This document shows positions 1-12,547 of a stretch of 21,500 nucleotides of DNA, one piece after another (position 1 is the stretch's first letter; each line of letters begins with the position of its first letter). Both the position numbers and the translations under genes were made by a program. The notes under the pieces were generated by a model that had not been told where the DNA came from, made no database searches, and worked only from the letters and a program-made list of their open reading frames with translations. Location of the stretch: NCBI GenBank assembly GCA_012295275.1, contig CM022670.1, positions 2,497,835 to 2,519,334 of the forward strand, written 5' to 3'. Origin of the DNA: Chrysomallon squamiferum (Eukaryota; Mollusca; Gastropoda; Neomphalida; Peltospiridae).

Positions 1-580
1 GTTACCGCATTATGATTTATCCATTGTTTCGTTGGCTGCTCGCAATAAAAGGAATTGAAATATTATCACATGTCTCGGGTCTGTTAATAGAATGGGCCTT
101 CGGCATTTGGAAGCAAATTGAACGATGTCAAACCCATCTCTACAGAGCTAAATGAGATTTTTAGAATTCTCGTTTGATCTGCAATAGAGTAATGTCTGAA
201 CCATTACATAAATACAATATAAGCACACTTGCCGGAAAGGCAATGTTTTTCTCACCTCCCGTCACCCTGAGTCATACGAAGACAAACCGCAAAACGAAAT
301 TAATGCGCTCTTAAAATAAAGTCCCATTATTTTTTCGCGCTGACGGCTAACGAAAAAAGCAATTTGATCAGAAAATTGAAAATTATGTATTAATAGGTTT
401 TAACAGCAAAAAGACCAGTGATGAAAAATATTACTTGTAGATGTTTTTGTTATCTTATACACTTCGGTTAATATAAAGTTTGTTTAATACGAGTTTGTCT
501 TCAGGAAAAAGTCTGTCTGCAGAAATACAAGTCGATGGGTTGAGTACTCTTAGAGGTCGAACGATAAAATAAGGATAAGT
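1..580. other. Unique non-coding sequence with ordinary CpG content
   Basis: No reading frame with support and no repeat. CpG dinucleotides are frequent (about 19 in the first 500 bases by hand count), unlike the dachshund gene body to the right. Confidence 0.5.
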
Positions 581-591
581 ACACACACACA

Positions 592-685
<94 letters not shown>
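581..685. repeat. Compound (AC)n-(CT)n microsatellite, 105 bp
   Basis: A short AC array (581-594) runs directly into about 46 CT repeats (594-685). Arg-Glu frames on the minus strand are repeat products. Confidence 0.98.
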
Positions 686-689
<4 letters not shown>

Positions 690-790
690 GGATGTATGAT
701 TCCATGTGTACACATATTACAAGTACATAGAAATATTAACAAAAAGAGCAACTACCTAAACATGTAGTCACTTAGAAATCAAAACAGTGA

Positions 791-794
<4 letters not shown>

Positions 795-825
<31 letters not shown>

Positions 826-1101
826 CAATAAGAACAATAAGAACAATAATTACAATGTGAAAATAGTTCATTATTTCTTTCTTTCTTTTTTTTCCTTTTT
901 TAATATTATATTGTGTGGCTATAACATTAATGCACGGATCTGTAGCTCCAATACAGTAAACAAAATAAAAATAAATATTAAAATAAAATACAACAAAGCC
1001 AAACAATACCACCCCCTCCGAATAAAAAAGAGTAAAAAACAAATTACATCAAAAAACAAACAAAAAAAATAAAATAAAAAAAAAAAAAAAAAAAAAAAAA
1101 A
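795..1101. repeat. A-rich block bounded by two poly(A) runs
   Basis: Poly(A) at 795-822 and at 1076-1101, with A-rich sequence and a CTTT-rich patch (876-900) between them. Phe-rich minus-strand frames come from this composition. Confidence 0.9.
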
Positions 1102-1539
1102 TAAAACATAAACACGCTTGCGAAGATAAATATTCAAAACAAAACCACAAAACTTTATATTTATTCTAGAAACATATAAAACAAGCTGTTTAACATTTAT
1201 TTATTTAAACTGTACATTAAAAGTTCTCATACAAAAGTGAAGTGACTTTTCACTTAGCAGTCTAAAAACCATTTGTTTTTTTTTCCATATGTCATATTTA
1301 CCTAACAACAAATCTGCGATTCAACCATCAGCAAGCAGACGACATGTTTATTTTTCCGTGTAGTGCATTCAAGTCGACAATCTGGAATAAAACGATATTT
1401 TCTATTTTTAAATGTAAATACAGCAACTGCGAAAGCTCTTTGAAACGAAATCATTTTCCAGTATTTTACCATAAAGACTAGATTAAGTGAAAAATGTGAA
1501 AGTAATCAGTTTTCTTAACCTTATATAATTATGTAAACA

Positions 1540-1970
1540 TTCTCTGCTTGATAACTCTTCAGGGAAATGCACAGATGCAGAATGGTTGTTCCAATTGCAA
1601 TCGCAGATCGCGCGCACTCCCTCACCGAGTGGAAAGGCAATGAACGTAACGTTTTCTTTAAAGAAGTTTACCGTCTCCGAAACAGATAAAGGCTTTTGCA
1701 CTTGTATTTTAAATCTGCTGTTGCGAATTGAAGTGATTAGCGAGCTTGCCAGCTGTGGGCACTTTGTTGCTCTGTATGAGGCTGGATGGAAAACACAGAT
1801 CATGCCGTCAAGGTATGGGAGATCGTTTGTGTCAAAATATGTATTACTACTGCTGACAATAATAAAGGAAAACTTAACTGAATCGTCCGGCTTCCTAGAA
1901 AATAAAGTGTCAGAGAATTGCATTAACAAAGAAAAGGCAAGAAGGCATGTTTTTTTTAGTATTCATGGTT
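1540..1970. other. Complex block open on both strands; candidate conserved non-coding element
   Basis: About 430 bp of unique sequence, unusually balanced in composition for this window and with many CpGs (for example aatcgcagatcgcgcgcact near 1598-1617). Long frames exist on both strands (plus 1586-1972; minus 1929-1483). The plus frame has no ATG at its start, neither shows a known domain, and no convincing splice sites join them to anything. Either a lone unrecognised exon or a regulatory element is possible; I favour non-coding. Confidence 0.3.
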
Positions 1971-2116
1971 GAAGTATACGTGTTAGAACCCGCTACTACT
2001 GGTTCACTAGCTCAGCATGGAAGAACGTATCTGACACAGGCCCATCTATCAATAACCTATCATTTGAGTTTTTAAATTTCCGAATGAAAAATTCCTAAGT
2101 ACGCAAGTACCAGTCC

Positions 2117-2144
2117 TTTTTTTTTTTTTTTTTTTCTTTTTTTT
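2117..2144. repeat. Poly(T) run with one interruption
   Basis: T tract broken by a single C at about 2136. Confidence 0.9.
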
Positions 2145-2159
2145 CCCATCTTTTTTTGC

Positions 2160-2477
2160 GGATATTCTATTACGACTACCACATAACTATTATTACTGTT
2201 ATTATTACTAATGTAACAACAACGACGACTATTATTACTACTACCACTATCACTACCACCGCTACATAATTATTATTATTGTTATTACTATTATTATAAC
2301 AGCTATTACTACTACTACTACTAAAATTGTTAAAACTACATTGCTACTGCTCTGACTTTTATGAAACTACTATTACAACAACTGCTACTACTGCTGTTGC
2401 CACTATCATGTTACTGCTACTGTGCTTTGAAATTTTACTTGTACTACTTTTACTACTATCGCTTTCTTCTGCTGCTG

Positions 2478-2530
<53 letters not shown>
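2160..2530. repeat. TAT/ACT triplet repeat region
   Basis: Imperfect tta, act and caa triplets end in a pure (CTA)n array at about 2478-2530. The Thr-rich plus-strand frame is repeat-derived. Confidence 0.92.
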
Positions 2531-2533
<3 letters not shown>

Positions 2534-2741
2534 TTAGTTACGAATAAATAATTATTAGAAATAAAACGTGTGACGAAACATTAAACACTGCTTTAATGAA
2601 TCAATCTCATGTTGTTGGCTTTTTTTTGTTTTTGTTTTTTTTTGTTATTTTTTGGGATAGTTAATAATAAAATAAAATAAAAACACAAACACAAAATCGT
2701 AACAGCACACTTTGTTTAATATTAGCGAGATATTTTCATAT

Positions 2742-2744
<3 letters not shown>

Positions 2745-2837
<93 letters not shown>
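2745..2837. repeat. (AG)n microsatellite, 93 bp
   Basis: A pure dinucleotide array, about 46 repeats. Confidence 0.98.
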
Positions 2838-2840
<3 letters not shown>

Positions 2841-2894
2841 TACATAACTAATAATAATGCTTCAGACTGCTAGAAGTAAATTAATGAAGGGGAT

Positions 2895-3240
2895 TTATTT
2901 ATTTCGTAGAGGCAGATGGGACTGATAATGCATGTGTTTTCTTGTAAAATATTCGTTACAAAACAGGCTTGGGTAATATCCGATAAAGCATTAATACCTG
3001 GTTTGTTTTTTCAAGCCACTGAAAGAAAACAAACGGAACGGTTTGAAATAAATCAGCTTAACGCCGAACACGTGAGGTTACCGAGCCCATCCGCCGAGTG
3101 CTGCCGGAAAAACCAACGTCTTGTTCATTCGTTTTGCTTCGTTAAGTTCGTCACTTGGTTTTGTCAAGTCAAATTAACTGCGCGTTTTGCTGTCATTTTC
3201 TCTTGGGTGGCTGTAGGCATATGCTTACTGTATTTCAGAT
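2895..3240. other. Complex, CpG-containing non-coding block
   Basis: Non-repetitive sequence between two simple-repeat blocks, with about a dozen CpGs and a CACGTG E-box palindrome at 3069-3074. A 108-codon plus-strand frame runs through it but shows no domain or splice context. It is a candidate conserved non-coding element. Confidence 0.3.
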
Positions 3241-3492
3241 GAAAAAATGTGGAGAAAAAAGAAGTTTAAAAAAAATAAAGAAAAAGATAACGTGAGATAA
3301 AAAAAAGAGGGGGGGAAGAAAAAAAAAAAAAAAATAAAATATAACGATTCGGTCTGCAAACAGAAGATTAGAGGATTTGAAATGTGATATTTATTACGAC
3401 TGTTTAATGTATCCAGTGACGTCTGATTTTTTTCTTTGATTTTTTTCTTTTTTTAGAAAATGTCGGTGTAATAACGGTAGTTATTATAATTT

Positions 3493-3574
<82 letters not shown>

Positions 3575-3930
3575 ATACATATAAATAAATAATAAAAAAC
3601 AATAGTAAAAACAAATAAAAAACAACATATAAAATATACAAGTGAAGGGAAAAAAAAAATATCAGGAGCAATAAACATCCTAAATAACTAAATACATAAA
3701 ATAAAAAAAATAAAAATAAAATAAAATAAAAAAGAGAACCAAACAACAACAACAACAAAAAAAGCCTATAATGAAAATAACAAAATAAAATAAAATGATA
3801 TAGGAACAATAAAAAAAAATTATAAGCCACTCTATCAATCTGAATTACATTTCAAGTAATGGACAGTATTTAAAAAAAAAAATCTTAAAAAAAAAAAAAA
3901 AAAAAAACAAATGAAATGTGAAAGATGAAG
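3241..3930. repeat. A-rich low-complexity block with (AAT)n
   Basis: A-rich simple sequence with a nearly pure (AAT)n array at about 3495-3572, repeated aaaat/aaat words to about 3800 and a poly(A) run at 3887-3907. Hydrophobic minus-strand frames (poly-Leu/Ile/Tyr) are products of the repeat. Confidence 0.9.
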
Positions 3931-4154
3931 AGAAAAATGGAGAATAAAACATGATATCAAATTATATTTCGATCGTAATCTTGCTAAAAATAAGTAATAT
4001 TAGTAAAGGGGTTAAATATAATTAATCTATTCAGGGGCAAATCAAAGGTTTCAGAAAGGTGGGGAATGGGTATGATTACTTTTAATGGTTAACCGAGTTT
4101 CATTTACAATTCAAAAAAAAATCAGTACACGAATAAAATAAAATAATATTAATA

Positions 4155-4277
4155 ACAGTGTTGAAGATGGTAATGATGCTGATCATAATAATGATAATAA
4201 TGATGATGATAATGGTGATGATGATAATTATGCTGATAATGGTGATGATGATAATTATGCTGATAATGATGATGAGG
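4155..4277. repeat. GAT/AAT triplet repeat with an exact 27-bp duplication
   Basis: Imperfect gat and aat triplets. The 27-bp unit starting aatggtgatgatgataatta is perfectly duplicated (4211-4237 and 4238-4264). One plus-strand frame reads as an acidic Asp/Asn peptide, but it has no start codon or gene context. Confidence 0.85.
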
Positions 4278-4290
4278 AGGATGAACTGAA

Positions 4291-4958
4291 AGATAACTCT
4301 TTTAAGTTTCAGTGCTTTAGAAAATATAATTTTATTTACCTTGTATATGCAAGAATTGTAGCAGTAAATTTTTCATTCATTTATTATTCAATGTCGAGTA
4401 AGGACTTTTATGTTCTTTACTCTTCTTAATTATTGCATTATTATTTTTTTTTTTTAAACATTGAAAGGCGAGTTTTATTTGAGTTTTACTGAAAAAGAAG
4501 TACTTACAGTTTCATAATTTTATGACTAAAGCTTTCATTAGCAAAGTCGGACATTTTGGTTTTACTCGTGCAGAATTAGACGCCAGAATTAATCAAAAGT
4601 TTATGGTTGGATGATTTCAGATGAATGTTATAATCCTGATTAAAATCTACTACAGGTCAATATTTATTATAAATTCCATTCTGTTTGTCATTCAATTTAT
4701 TGGAACATTAACTCCTCTTGAAAATTACGAATAAACTTTTGATTACTCTACATAGTAACTACAGCGCCGACTATCTTTTAAACAAGGGAGATAACGCAGT
4801 ACTAAGAAGTCGAAAAAAAAAAAAAAAAAAAAAAATCCCAGAACACCAGTCTTGTTAACGTTTATAAGTAAAATTTAGCATAATTAATTCTGATACATAA
4901 TCGTGCTGGAATATGACTTTCTTAATTCTTTCTAGACAGTCTACTAACACCCTAATTG
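4291..4958. other. AT-rich non-coding stretch
   Basis: Unique sequence with a T run near 4443-4454 and a poly(A) run at 4814-4835. No gene is supported. Confidence 0.5.
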
Positions 4959-5035
4959 TAACTAAGCCAACTACTTCTGAAATCTTAACTAATCCAGTAA
5001 CGCTCTAATTTTAACTAATCCACTAATGCCGTAAC
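4959..5035. repeat. Short tandem repeat, period 26-27 bp, three copies
   Basis: The phrase taactaa(t/g)cca begins at 4959, 4986 and 5012, with diverged spacers containing ctaat words. Confidence 0.7.
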
Positions 5036-5299
5036 AGTATTCGTTCTGTCGCTATGGTGTCAGGAGCCACAGACTGAAGAAATCGGTTATTTAAATTTCG
5101 TCGTTTGTCTGTCTCGTCTGTGTAAAGATCCACTAATTTATAAGAGTAGTGCATTCAGTGGCGAGTTTTCTCTCTCAGATTATCATTAAATAAAATCTCT
5201 GCATTTGAAAGATAATAACCAACAAAATTAATATATGTATTGAGGCTTCGTTATCATTCTTCAAAACGTACACGCACTCTTTCGCATAATATATATCCG

Positions 5300-5321
5300 T
5301 ACACACACACACACACACACA
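5300..5321. repeat. (CA)n microsatellite, about 20 bp
   Basis: Pure AC dinucleotides followed by a degenerate acgcacgcg tail at about 5340-5349. Confidence 0.95.
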
Positions 5322-6042
5322 TACGCAAAACTCATACGGACACGCACGCGAAGACATACGCTTCTAATTATATATAATAAAACATTAAAAAAGTAGATGT
5401 TGACTCGCTAAAAAAAAAAAAAAAGATTCACTTTGTGGAATTTCTCATGATGATTTATTACATTTATTATATTAAAATATGAAGTTCATAATTAAACAGG
5501 GTTCTGTAAATAACTCTATCTCTCTCTCTTAATGTATTTCAGCCATTTCTTAACGTAAAGACGGAGTTATTTATGACCGCTTGTTATTAGAAATATCACG
5601 TATATTTACCTTTGCAAATACTGCGAGAGCCGGAAGGGTGAGGAAACACTGAGCATGATGACAGCATAATACCAGGAAATCTGCTACGTACACATAAACA
5701 AGTAGCAGATTCAAAGCGTAGAAAAAACTTATCTTTACAACATCTACAAATGTAACGTTTCATTAAAACATTTATTATGACGAGTCGGCCATGTGTTTTC
5801 TTTATGAGTTTGATATTGGTGATAATCAATATTTATGTAACAGCGCGTGTAATACGAAATACTTACTCCATCATTCAACGCGACACACGAAGTTATTTAG
5901 AAGAAAAAAAACAAAAAATCAAGCAAGAATGTCAAAATTTTAAATGAAATGGTTTTAGGTGCGGATGAAAGAGAGGGAGGTTCGGGGGAATTAGGCCCGC
6001 TAACTTTGTCTCTTCCTCTCTGTCATCAAGAAACGAAGGTAA
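5321..6042. other. Non-coding stretch
   Basis: Unique sequence with an A run at about 5410-5424 and short CT repeats at 5518-5528. Minus-strand frames here lack domains and splice support. CpG content is ordinary. Confidence 0.5.
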
Positions 6043-6184
6043 ACATACATACATACGTACGTATGTACACATAGACACACATATCCATACGTACCACACA
6101 TATACATACATATAAAAATATATAAATACATACATATATATACATACATACATACATACATACATACATAAAGACACATACATA
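6043..6184. repeat. (CATA)n-type microsatellite with a perfect palindrome
   Basis: Imperfect ACAT/ATAC repeats with a pure CATA section at about 6143-6170. A perfect 16-bp palindrome, acatacgtacgtatgt, lies at 6051-6066. Confidence 0.9.
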
Positions 6185-7210
6185 TAGATTCTACTTCTTC
6201 AAACGCTAGGTGAGGCACCTTTTATAACGAGCCTAACGCATCCCCTTGTAAAAATCCTTGGATCGGCGCCTGAACTTTAAAATCCAAATTTCTGTTCATG
6301 TATCTTGAACCAAAAAATACACAGAGACACACACATCGCTTTGTGATGTATTGCAGAAAAAGAAAACTCGTATACTTTCTTTCACGTTAAAAAAAAAAAA
6401 AAAACTAATAAAAAATTAAAAATTAAAATAATAATAATAATGGCTAACCATCTGGACTTTTTAAAACTGTATGACGTGTCTACTTTTCTTTAAGCGTAAC
6501 TCAAGATAAAAATTTACAATTCTCTTCCAAACAGCTGGGCAGCAATAAATATATATGTTAACCTTAACGGCCTCATTATAAGCGAAAATAACGACAAACA
6601 TTTCTTCCTATCTGAAGAACTTTTATCTTACGCCGAAAAAGCTCGCATCTTTTCAAAGCGCAAATATCTACTCAAGAATTATTTATTATATATCGAATAA
6701 CGGTTAAAGTTTTTCTCTTCTTTATTACTTCTTCTATGAAACTGAAGTAAAAATCTTACTCTTTCTTCTTATCATTTCCCCCCATTGACATTTTGGTGTT
6801 TTTTTCTGCCGGTTTTAATGCCCCGAGAGCAATAGGTTACTATAAATTTGCAACCAAAGAGTATTGTGAGTATTTTTAATGTGGAAACCATGCTGCGTAC
6901 GCCGTGAACCAAAGGTGAATAAGAAAAAAAAAAAAAAAAAATAGTTTAAACATTTGGTTTACATATTATTAGTAAAAGGAAATTCTAAATGCTTTACACT
7001 CGTAATTTGTGGTAGTATGAGGATTTATATAATGACAGAGCAATATATTTTATTATTAACAGTATTGGGTTTCAAGCTTGTGATTTATTTTTTATAAAAG
7101 AAACTCATTACACTTTATCGTTTACTATTACAGATTAAGCAAAAGAGTGATATATATATATGTATACAGACACGCGTTTTTTCATATGCGGTAAAAAAAA
7201 TCTAACTAAT
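6185..7210. other. AT-rich non-coding stretch
   Basis: Unique sequence with A runs at about 6389-6404 and 6924-6941 and a short AAT run near 6428. No coding region or recognisable element. Confidence 0.5.
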
Positions 7211-7289
7211 TCTTTGATAAACAAGCTGTGGAACAGTGGTTGGAACGAGAAATAACTCTATGGTTGTATAGGATGACGTATTCAATCCC
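7211..7289 (-). mobile_element. SINE body fragment downstream of the gene
   Basis: On the minus strand gggattgaat is followed about 25 nt later by gttatttctcgttccaacca, ctgttccacag and ttgtttatcaaaga. This closely parallels the central part of the SINE at 14225-14500 (shared words on the plus strand: ggaacagtggttggaacgag against ggaacactggttggaatgag). Only the junction of head and body remains; the A box and the 3' half are absent. Confidence 0.6.
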
Positions 7290-8979
<1,690 letters not shown>

Positions 8980-9170
8980 AACATTACTATTATTAATTAC
9001 GAAGTTATTATCACTATTACGACTACTACTGTTACTACAATTAATGCTACTACTACTAGTACTATTATACAACAACAACAACTACTACTACTACTTTCAC
9101 TAACTACTACTACTACAACTCTCACCACAACAACAACCTTTACTACCATCACTACTACTTCATTCATTGT
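8980..9170. repeat. Imperfect ACT/CAA triplet repeat region
   Basis: Interrupted runs of act, tta and caa triplets. The Thr-rich and Val-rich frames on the two strands are products of the repeat. Confidence 0.9.
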
Positions 9171-9772
9171 AAATCCTACCACTATTTTCATAATGTCTGC
9201 GTGTCGTACAATACGAAATAAAAAACTGAACAACATTCACAACTAAACAACAGGACGTTATACTGCATTTGAAACGACACTCGAGATAAACCTCGGTTAC
9301 CCGTGTGTGTAAAGGACGTGTATCAAGCACGCCACTCCGGATTTACGAGTGTTTTTACCAAGCACAAAGATGAACACATTCGACAAAAAAGTAAACACGA
9401 AATGTACAAACGGGCCATAAACATTTGAGAGCTGTAATAAATGGCTGTTTTGATTAAAAGATTTATCAACGTATACCCGTGTTTGCAGAGGCGATACACC
9501 TGAGATTCGGGTTGTTATTTGCGCAGACAAATCAAATTATATTTACAGAGATGTAAAAGACGCTAAAACGTGGGTGGCGAACTACGAAGAATGTTTCTTC
9601 GTGCAATAAATATGTCTATCTTAAATCTTAAGTCAATACCAAATGACAGGCCGTGGAGATGCAAATAAATATAAAACATCCAATAATAATAATAATACTG
9701 TCCGGCGGACAAGCGGTAGGAATTCGGTAAAAGTATACCCGACCTATTTTCGGTAAATATAAATTGTTGGAA
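9171..9772. other. Complex non-coding stretch with ordinary CpG content
   Basis: Non-repetitive sequence, densest in CpG between about 9255 and 9600. A 77-codon minus-strand frame (9530-9297) has no domain and no splice context and is not accepted as a gene. This could be a regulatory element downstream of dachshund. Confidence 0.3.
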
Positions 9773-9798
9773 TTTTTTTTTTTTTTTTTTTTTTTTTT
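9773..9798. repeat. Poly(T) run, 26 bp
   Basis: An uninterrupted T tract. No retroposon body was recognised beside it. Confidence 0.95.
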
Positions 9799-9899
9799 AT
9801 TGCTTTGTCAACATTTGGAAAGAGTATTTTAGATGTTTTTTATTTCCTTTGTTTATGTGAACTGGAATAAATGAAACGTAAACCCTTTTTGGACAAACG

Positions 9900-9903
<4 letters not shown>

Positions 9904-9961
<58 letters not shown>
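9904..9961. repeat. (GA)n microsatellite, about 57 bp
   Basis: A pure AG dinucleotide array on the plus strand. Confidence 0.97.
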
Positions 9962-9964
<3 letters not shown>

Positions 9965-10224
9965 TGTTATGCATTCTAGTGACACTAATTCTGTCTTAGT
10001 TTATCAGTACTGTCTACTCGAATCCAAGGCATTTTTCATATTACCTAACAAAAACAAAACAAAAAATAAAATAATAATAATTAAAAAAAAGGTGTATAAA
10101 CGATGCTACAAAAACAACAAAGAACACGTTGTATTTTTCCATTTATTGATGACAAAATAGGAATGTCTCCACAAAATAATATTGTGTTGGTATTACAAAC
10201 TATACTAACTCTACATGGACGATG

Positions 10225-10690
10225 TTTTCTGAGTACTAAGATGGACAAGTAATCATGCTATTTTCATGACGTTTATCAGGAGTTGATGCTGTCATCGTAA
10301 GCTGATAAATTTATGAAATAACAAACAATGTCAATATTTATCAGAAAGTGATGTTGAAACAATAAACCATTTATCTGTATTCATGTAATAATGTACTATT
10401 TTCTTACCAGAAGGTTTGGTTAAAGTCAGGAACTGATGCAAGATTTTAAAAAACTCCACATCCCCCCCATGAAACAAAATATTTTCCTGGTGTATTCATG
10501 AAATAACAAATAATCATTCTCTTTTTAAGACATTTATCAAAATATGGTAATAAAATCATGAACGTTATGTTTTTTTTTTTTTTTTTTAATGAAATAATGA
10601 TACTACTTTCCAAACATTTACCAGCATATGATGTTGAATTCACAAAGCGATGTATTCATGAAATAACACAATAATAAACTATAAACTACT
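10225..10690. repeat. Diverged tandem repeat, units of about 60-100 bp
   Basis: The phrase tgtattcatgaaataac or close variants recurs near 10302, 10377, 10491, 10588 and 10650. It is usually followed after 25-45 bases by a second phrase, (c)atttatcag..a.gtgatgttga (near 10271, 10336, 10410 as a weak copy, 10532 and 10617). Spacing varies through indels and a poly(T) insertion at 10571-10587. The array sits where CpG content changes from ordinary (left) to depleted (right). Confidence 0.65.
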
Positions 10691-12259
10691 ACTTTTTTTT
10701 TCAAACAGGGAAGTCAGTATCCAAGCACTAATAGTAAATTTACATTAAATGGACATTTCAATAATTTGTATGATACATGTAGGACAAATGTATGTAAATT
10801 TGGACATTAAACTGAAAAATCTGAAGTAATAAAAATGTATCTTTCCCCCTAATAATAAAAAAAAAAGAAAAAAAGAATATTTGTAACAGAAAATTGGAAT
10901 TTAGAAATAAAAAAAACCATAATTACAATGATTTGTTTTTTACACATTAATTCTATTTAAAATAATTAATGAAACAATTTAACTTAAATAATTATCTATA
11001 ATTCTTTATTTTTAATTCAGTTATTATTAATAATAATAATAATAAATATTTTCCAAACTAATTCCCCAAAGTAAACGACAAACTCACCCACCCTGAACAA
11101 ACAGAAAAATAATAAATACAATATTCTGAGCAATAAATTTCACAACCTTTCAGAGTAAAAAAATCTGCAATAAAAATGTTTACTGAATAAAATTAAAATA
11201 TAAAAACCTGACGTTTATGGTTTTGCTTGCTGTTTTACATCTTACAGAAATGCCTGTTTATTTAGTTGTTTAATACTGTGCCATTTTCAATGTCTTACCA
11301 AAAATAATGTTGTTTTTAATTATACTTTGTTCTGTGCTGTCATTCTTAGAAAAAGTGATTACAGAGATTATGCAATGTATTTTCCAGAAAACAATCAGTT
11401 CAGTTACTCCTTCAGTACTGAGGAGTTAGTTGAATATTATACTTCTTTGTTAATTTACTTAGTGTTAGTTGATTATATTGTATTCAGTTTTGTTTGTCAT
11501 TTTTATACTGTTAATTTTAAAAATGTTACACGTAATAAATTGTATACTCAGTTCTCTGTACTTCAGATTAACACCAGTTACATTTTCAGTGTTCTTGGTA
11601 CAAAAGGGATTCAGATGCATATTGAATACACCTGTTATCAAATATGTGTTTGATGTATGAGCTCACACACTGCATTTTCAGTGTATCAGATGTCCAAGTT
11701 TTTACACTGAGTATATTTACTTAGTTTTTAACATATCTGGTAGTTAACTGGGTCCTTTTTTTAATTTTTTTCATTTATGAATCAAGTAACCAATGATACA
11801 TACACTCAGTTAACCATCGTATGTAATTCCTGAATTAATTAATCTGATATTGTAAATAATAATAATCATCATCATCTGAAGTTATATATATAAAAAATAT
11901 TTTTTCACAGATTAAATGCTTCTGAATTTAAAAAATACATTCAAGTAAAAAACAAAATACATTTAAAAAAATTAAAATTAAAAAAAAAAGACAATATAAA
12001 CTGTAGAAACTAGAGCAAACCTAAAAAGCATAAATCTGGAGATACAACTTAATTCAGTATGAACACAAAACAAAATAAAACTAATAATAAATGCAATAGT
12101 TTTGGGTTGTCTTTTTTGAGTACAAAGAATAGAAAAAAGGAGTTATGTTCCAACTACATGAACACATTAAATTTCAAAATTAGTCTATCAGAAGACAATG
12201 TAAAAACACGTAGAGTGCAAAATAAAAATATTATCATCAAGAGTAAAGATGTCTTTTTT
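10691..12259. other. CpG-poor AT-rich stretch without a supported gene
   Basis: Contains short AAT repeats (about 11030-11044), A-rich tracts (10858-10875, 11930-11992) and scattered TTTATT/AATAAA hexamers. A 108-codon open frame on the plus strand (11327-11653) has AT-driven composition and no recognisable domain. The stretch is either a distal part of the dachshund 3' UTR or early downstream sequence. Confidence 0.5.
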
Positions 12260-12281
12260 CATACAAACCTGAAGTCTCTCA

Positions 12282-12287
12282 TTTATT
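12282..12287 (-). promoter_or_regulatory. Candidate poly(A) signal AATAAA
   Basis: The plus strand reads TTTATT, which is AATAAA on the minus strand. It is the nearest canonical hexamer downstream of the dachshund stop codon, about 1.56 kb away. Such hexamers are common by chance in sequence this AT-rich, so this is only a candidate. Confidence 0.3.
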
Positions 12288-12498
12288 GTTGTCTCATTAA
12301 GATAATTTGTGATGAAAAAAAGGCTTTGATAATATCCCATTGTCAGTTTTTAAAAATTACACACTTTCCATCCTTGAAGGTTATCATCATTATTATTTTT
12401 TTTGTTTTGTTTTTAGACAATCATTCACAAAATTCCTGAACAAAAGAGAGATTTAGATTAGGCAAAATTTGAAAAATGAATTCAAAGACTGCTAGATA

Positions 12499-12547
12499 TT
12501 TTTTTTTTAATTATTTAAAAAAAAAAAAAAAGAAAAAAAAAAAAAAA
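12499..12547. repeat. T-run/A-run inverted low-complexity block
   Basis: A run of T, then aattattt, then long A tracts with one G. This is low-complexity sequence that can pair with itself, inside CpG-poor sequence attributed to the 3' UTR. Confidence 0.8.

Noticed and set aside
501-751. Arg-Glu repeat protein frames on the minus strand
   Set aside because: They are translations of the (CT)n array; no start context, domain or splice structure. The same applies to the frames at 8181-8372 and 9797-9985.
779-1137. Phe/Ile-rich small membrane-like proteins
   Set aside because: They come from poly(A)/poly(T) runs and A-rich sequence. The same holds for 3404-3830, 17555-17842 and 20072-20263.
1586-1972. 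128-codon plus frame and 148-codon overlapping minus frame as genes
   Set aside because: The plus frame begins at TTG, no family is recognised, and no splice partners are visible. Kept only as a candidate conserved block.
2327-2551. Thr-rich plus-strand protein
   Set aside because: Encoded by the (ACT)n repeat, as is the frame at 8977-9246.
4146-4432. Acidic Asp/Asn-rich plus frame (repeated NGDDDNYAD)
   Set aside because: No ATG before the repeat; the composition follows a GAT/AAT triplet repeat with a 27-bp duplication; no gene context.
11327-11653. 108-codon plus frame
   Set aside because: AT-driven composition, no domain, and it lies antisense in CpG-poor sequence next to the dachshund 3' UTR.
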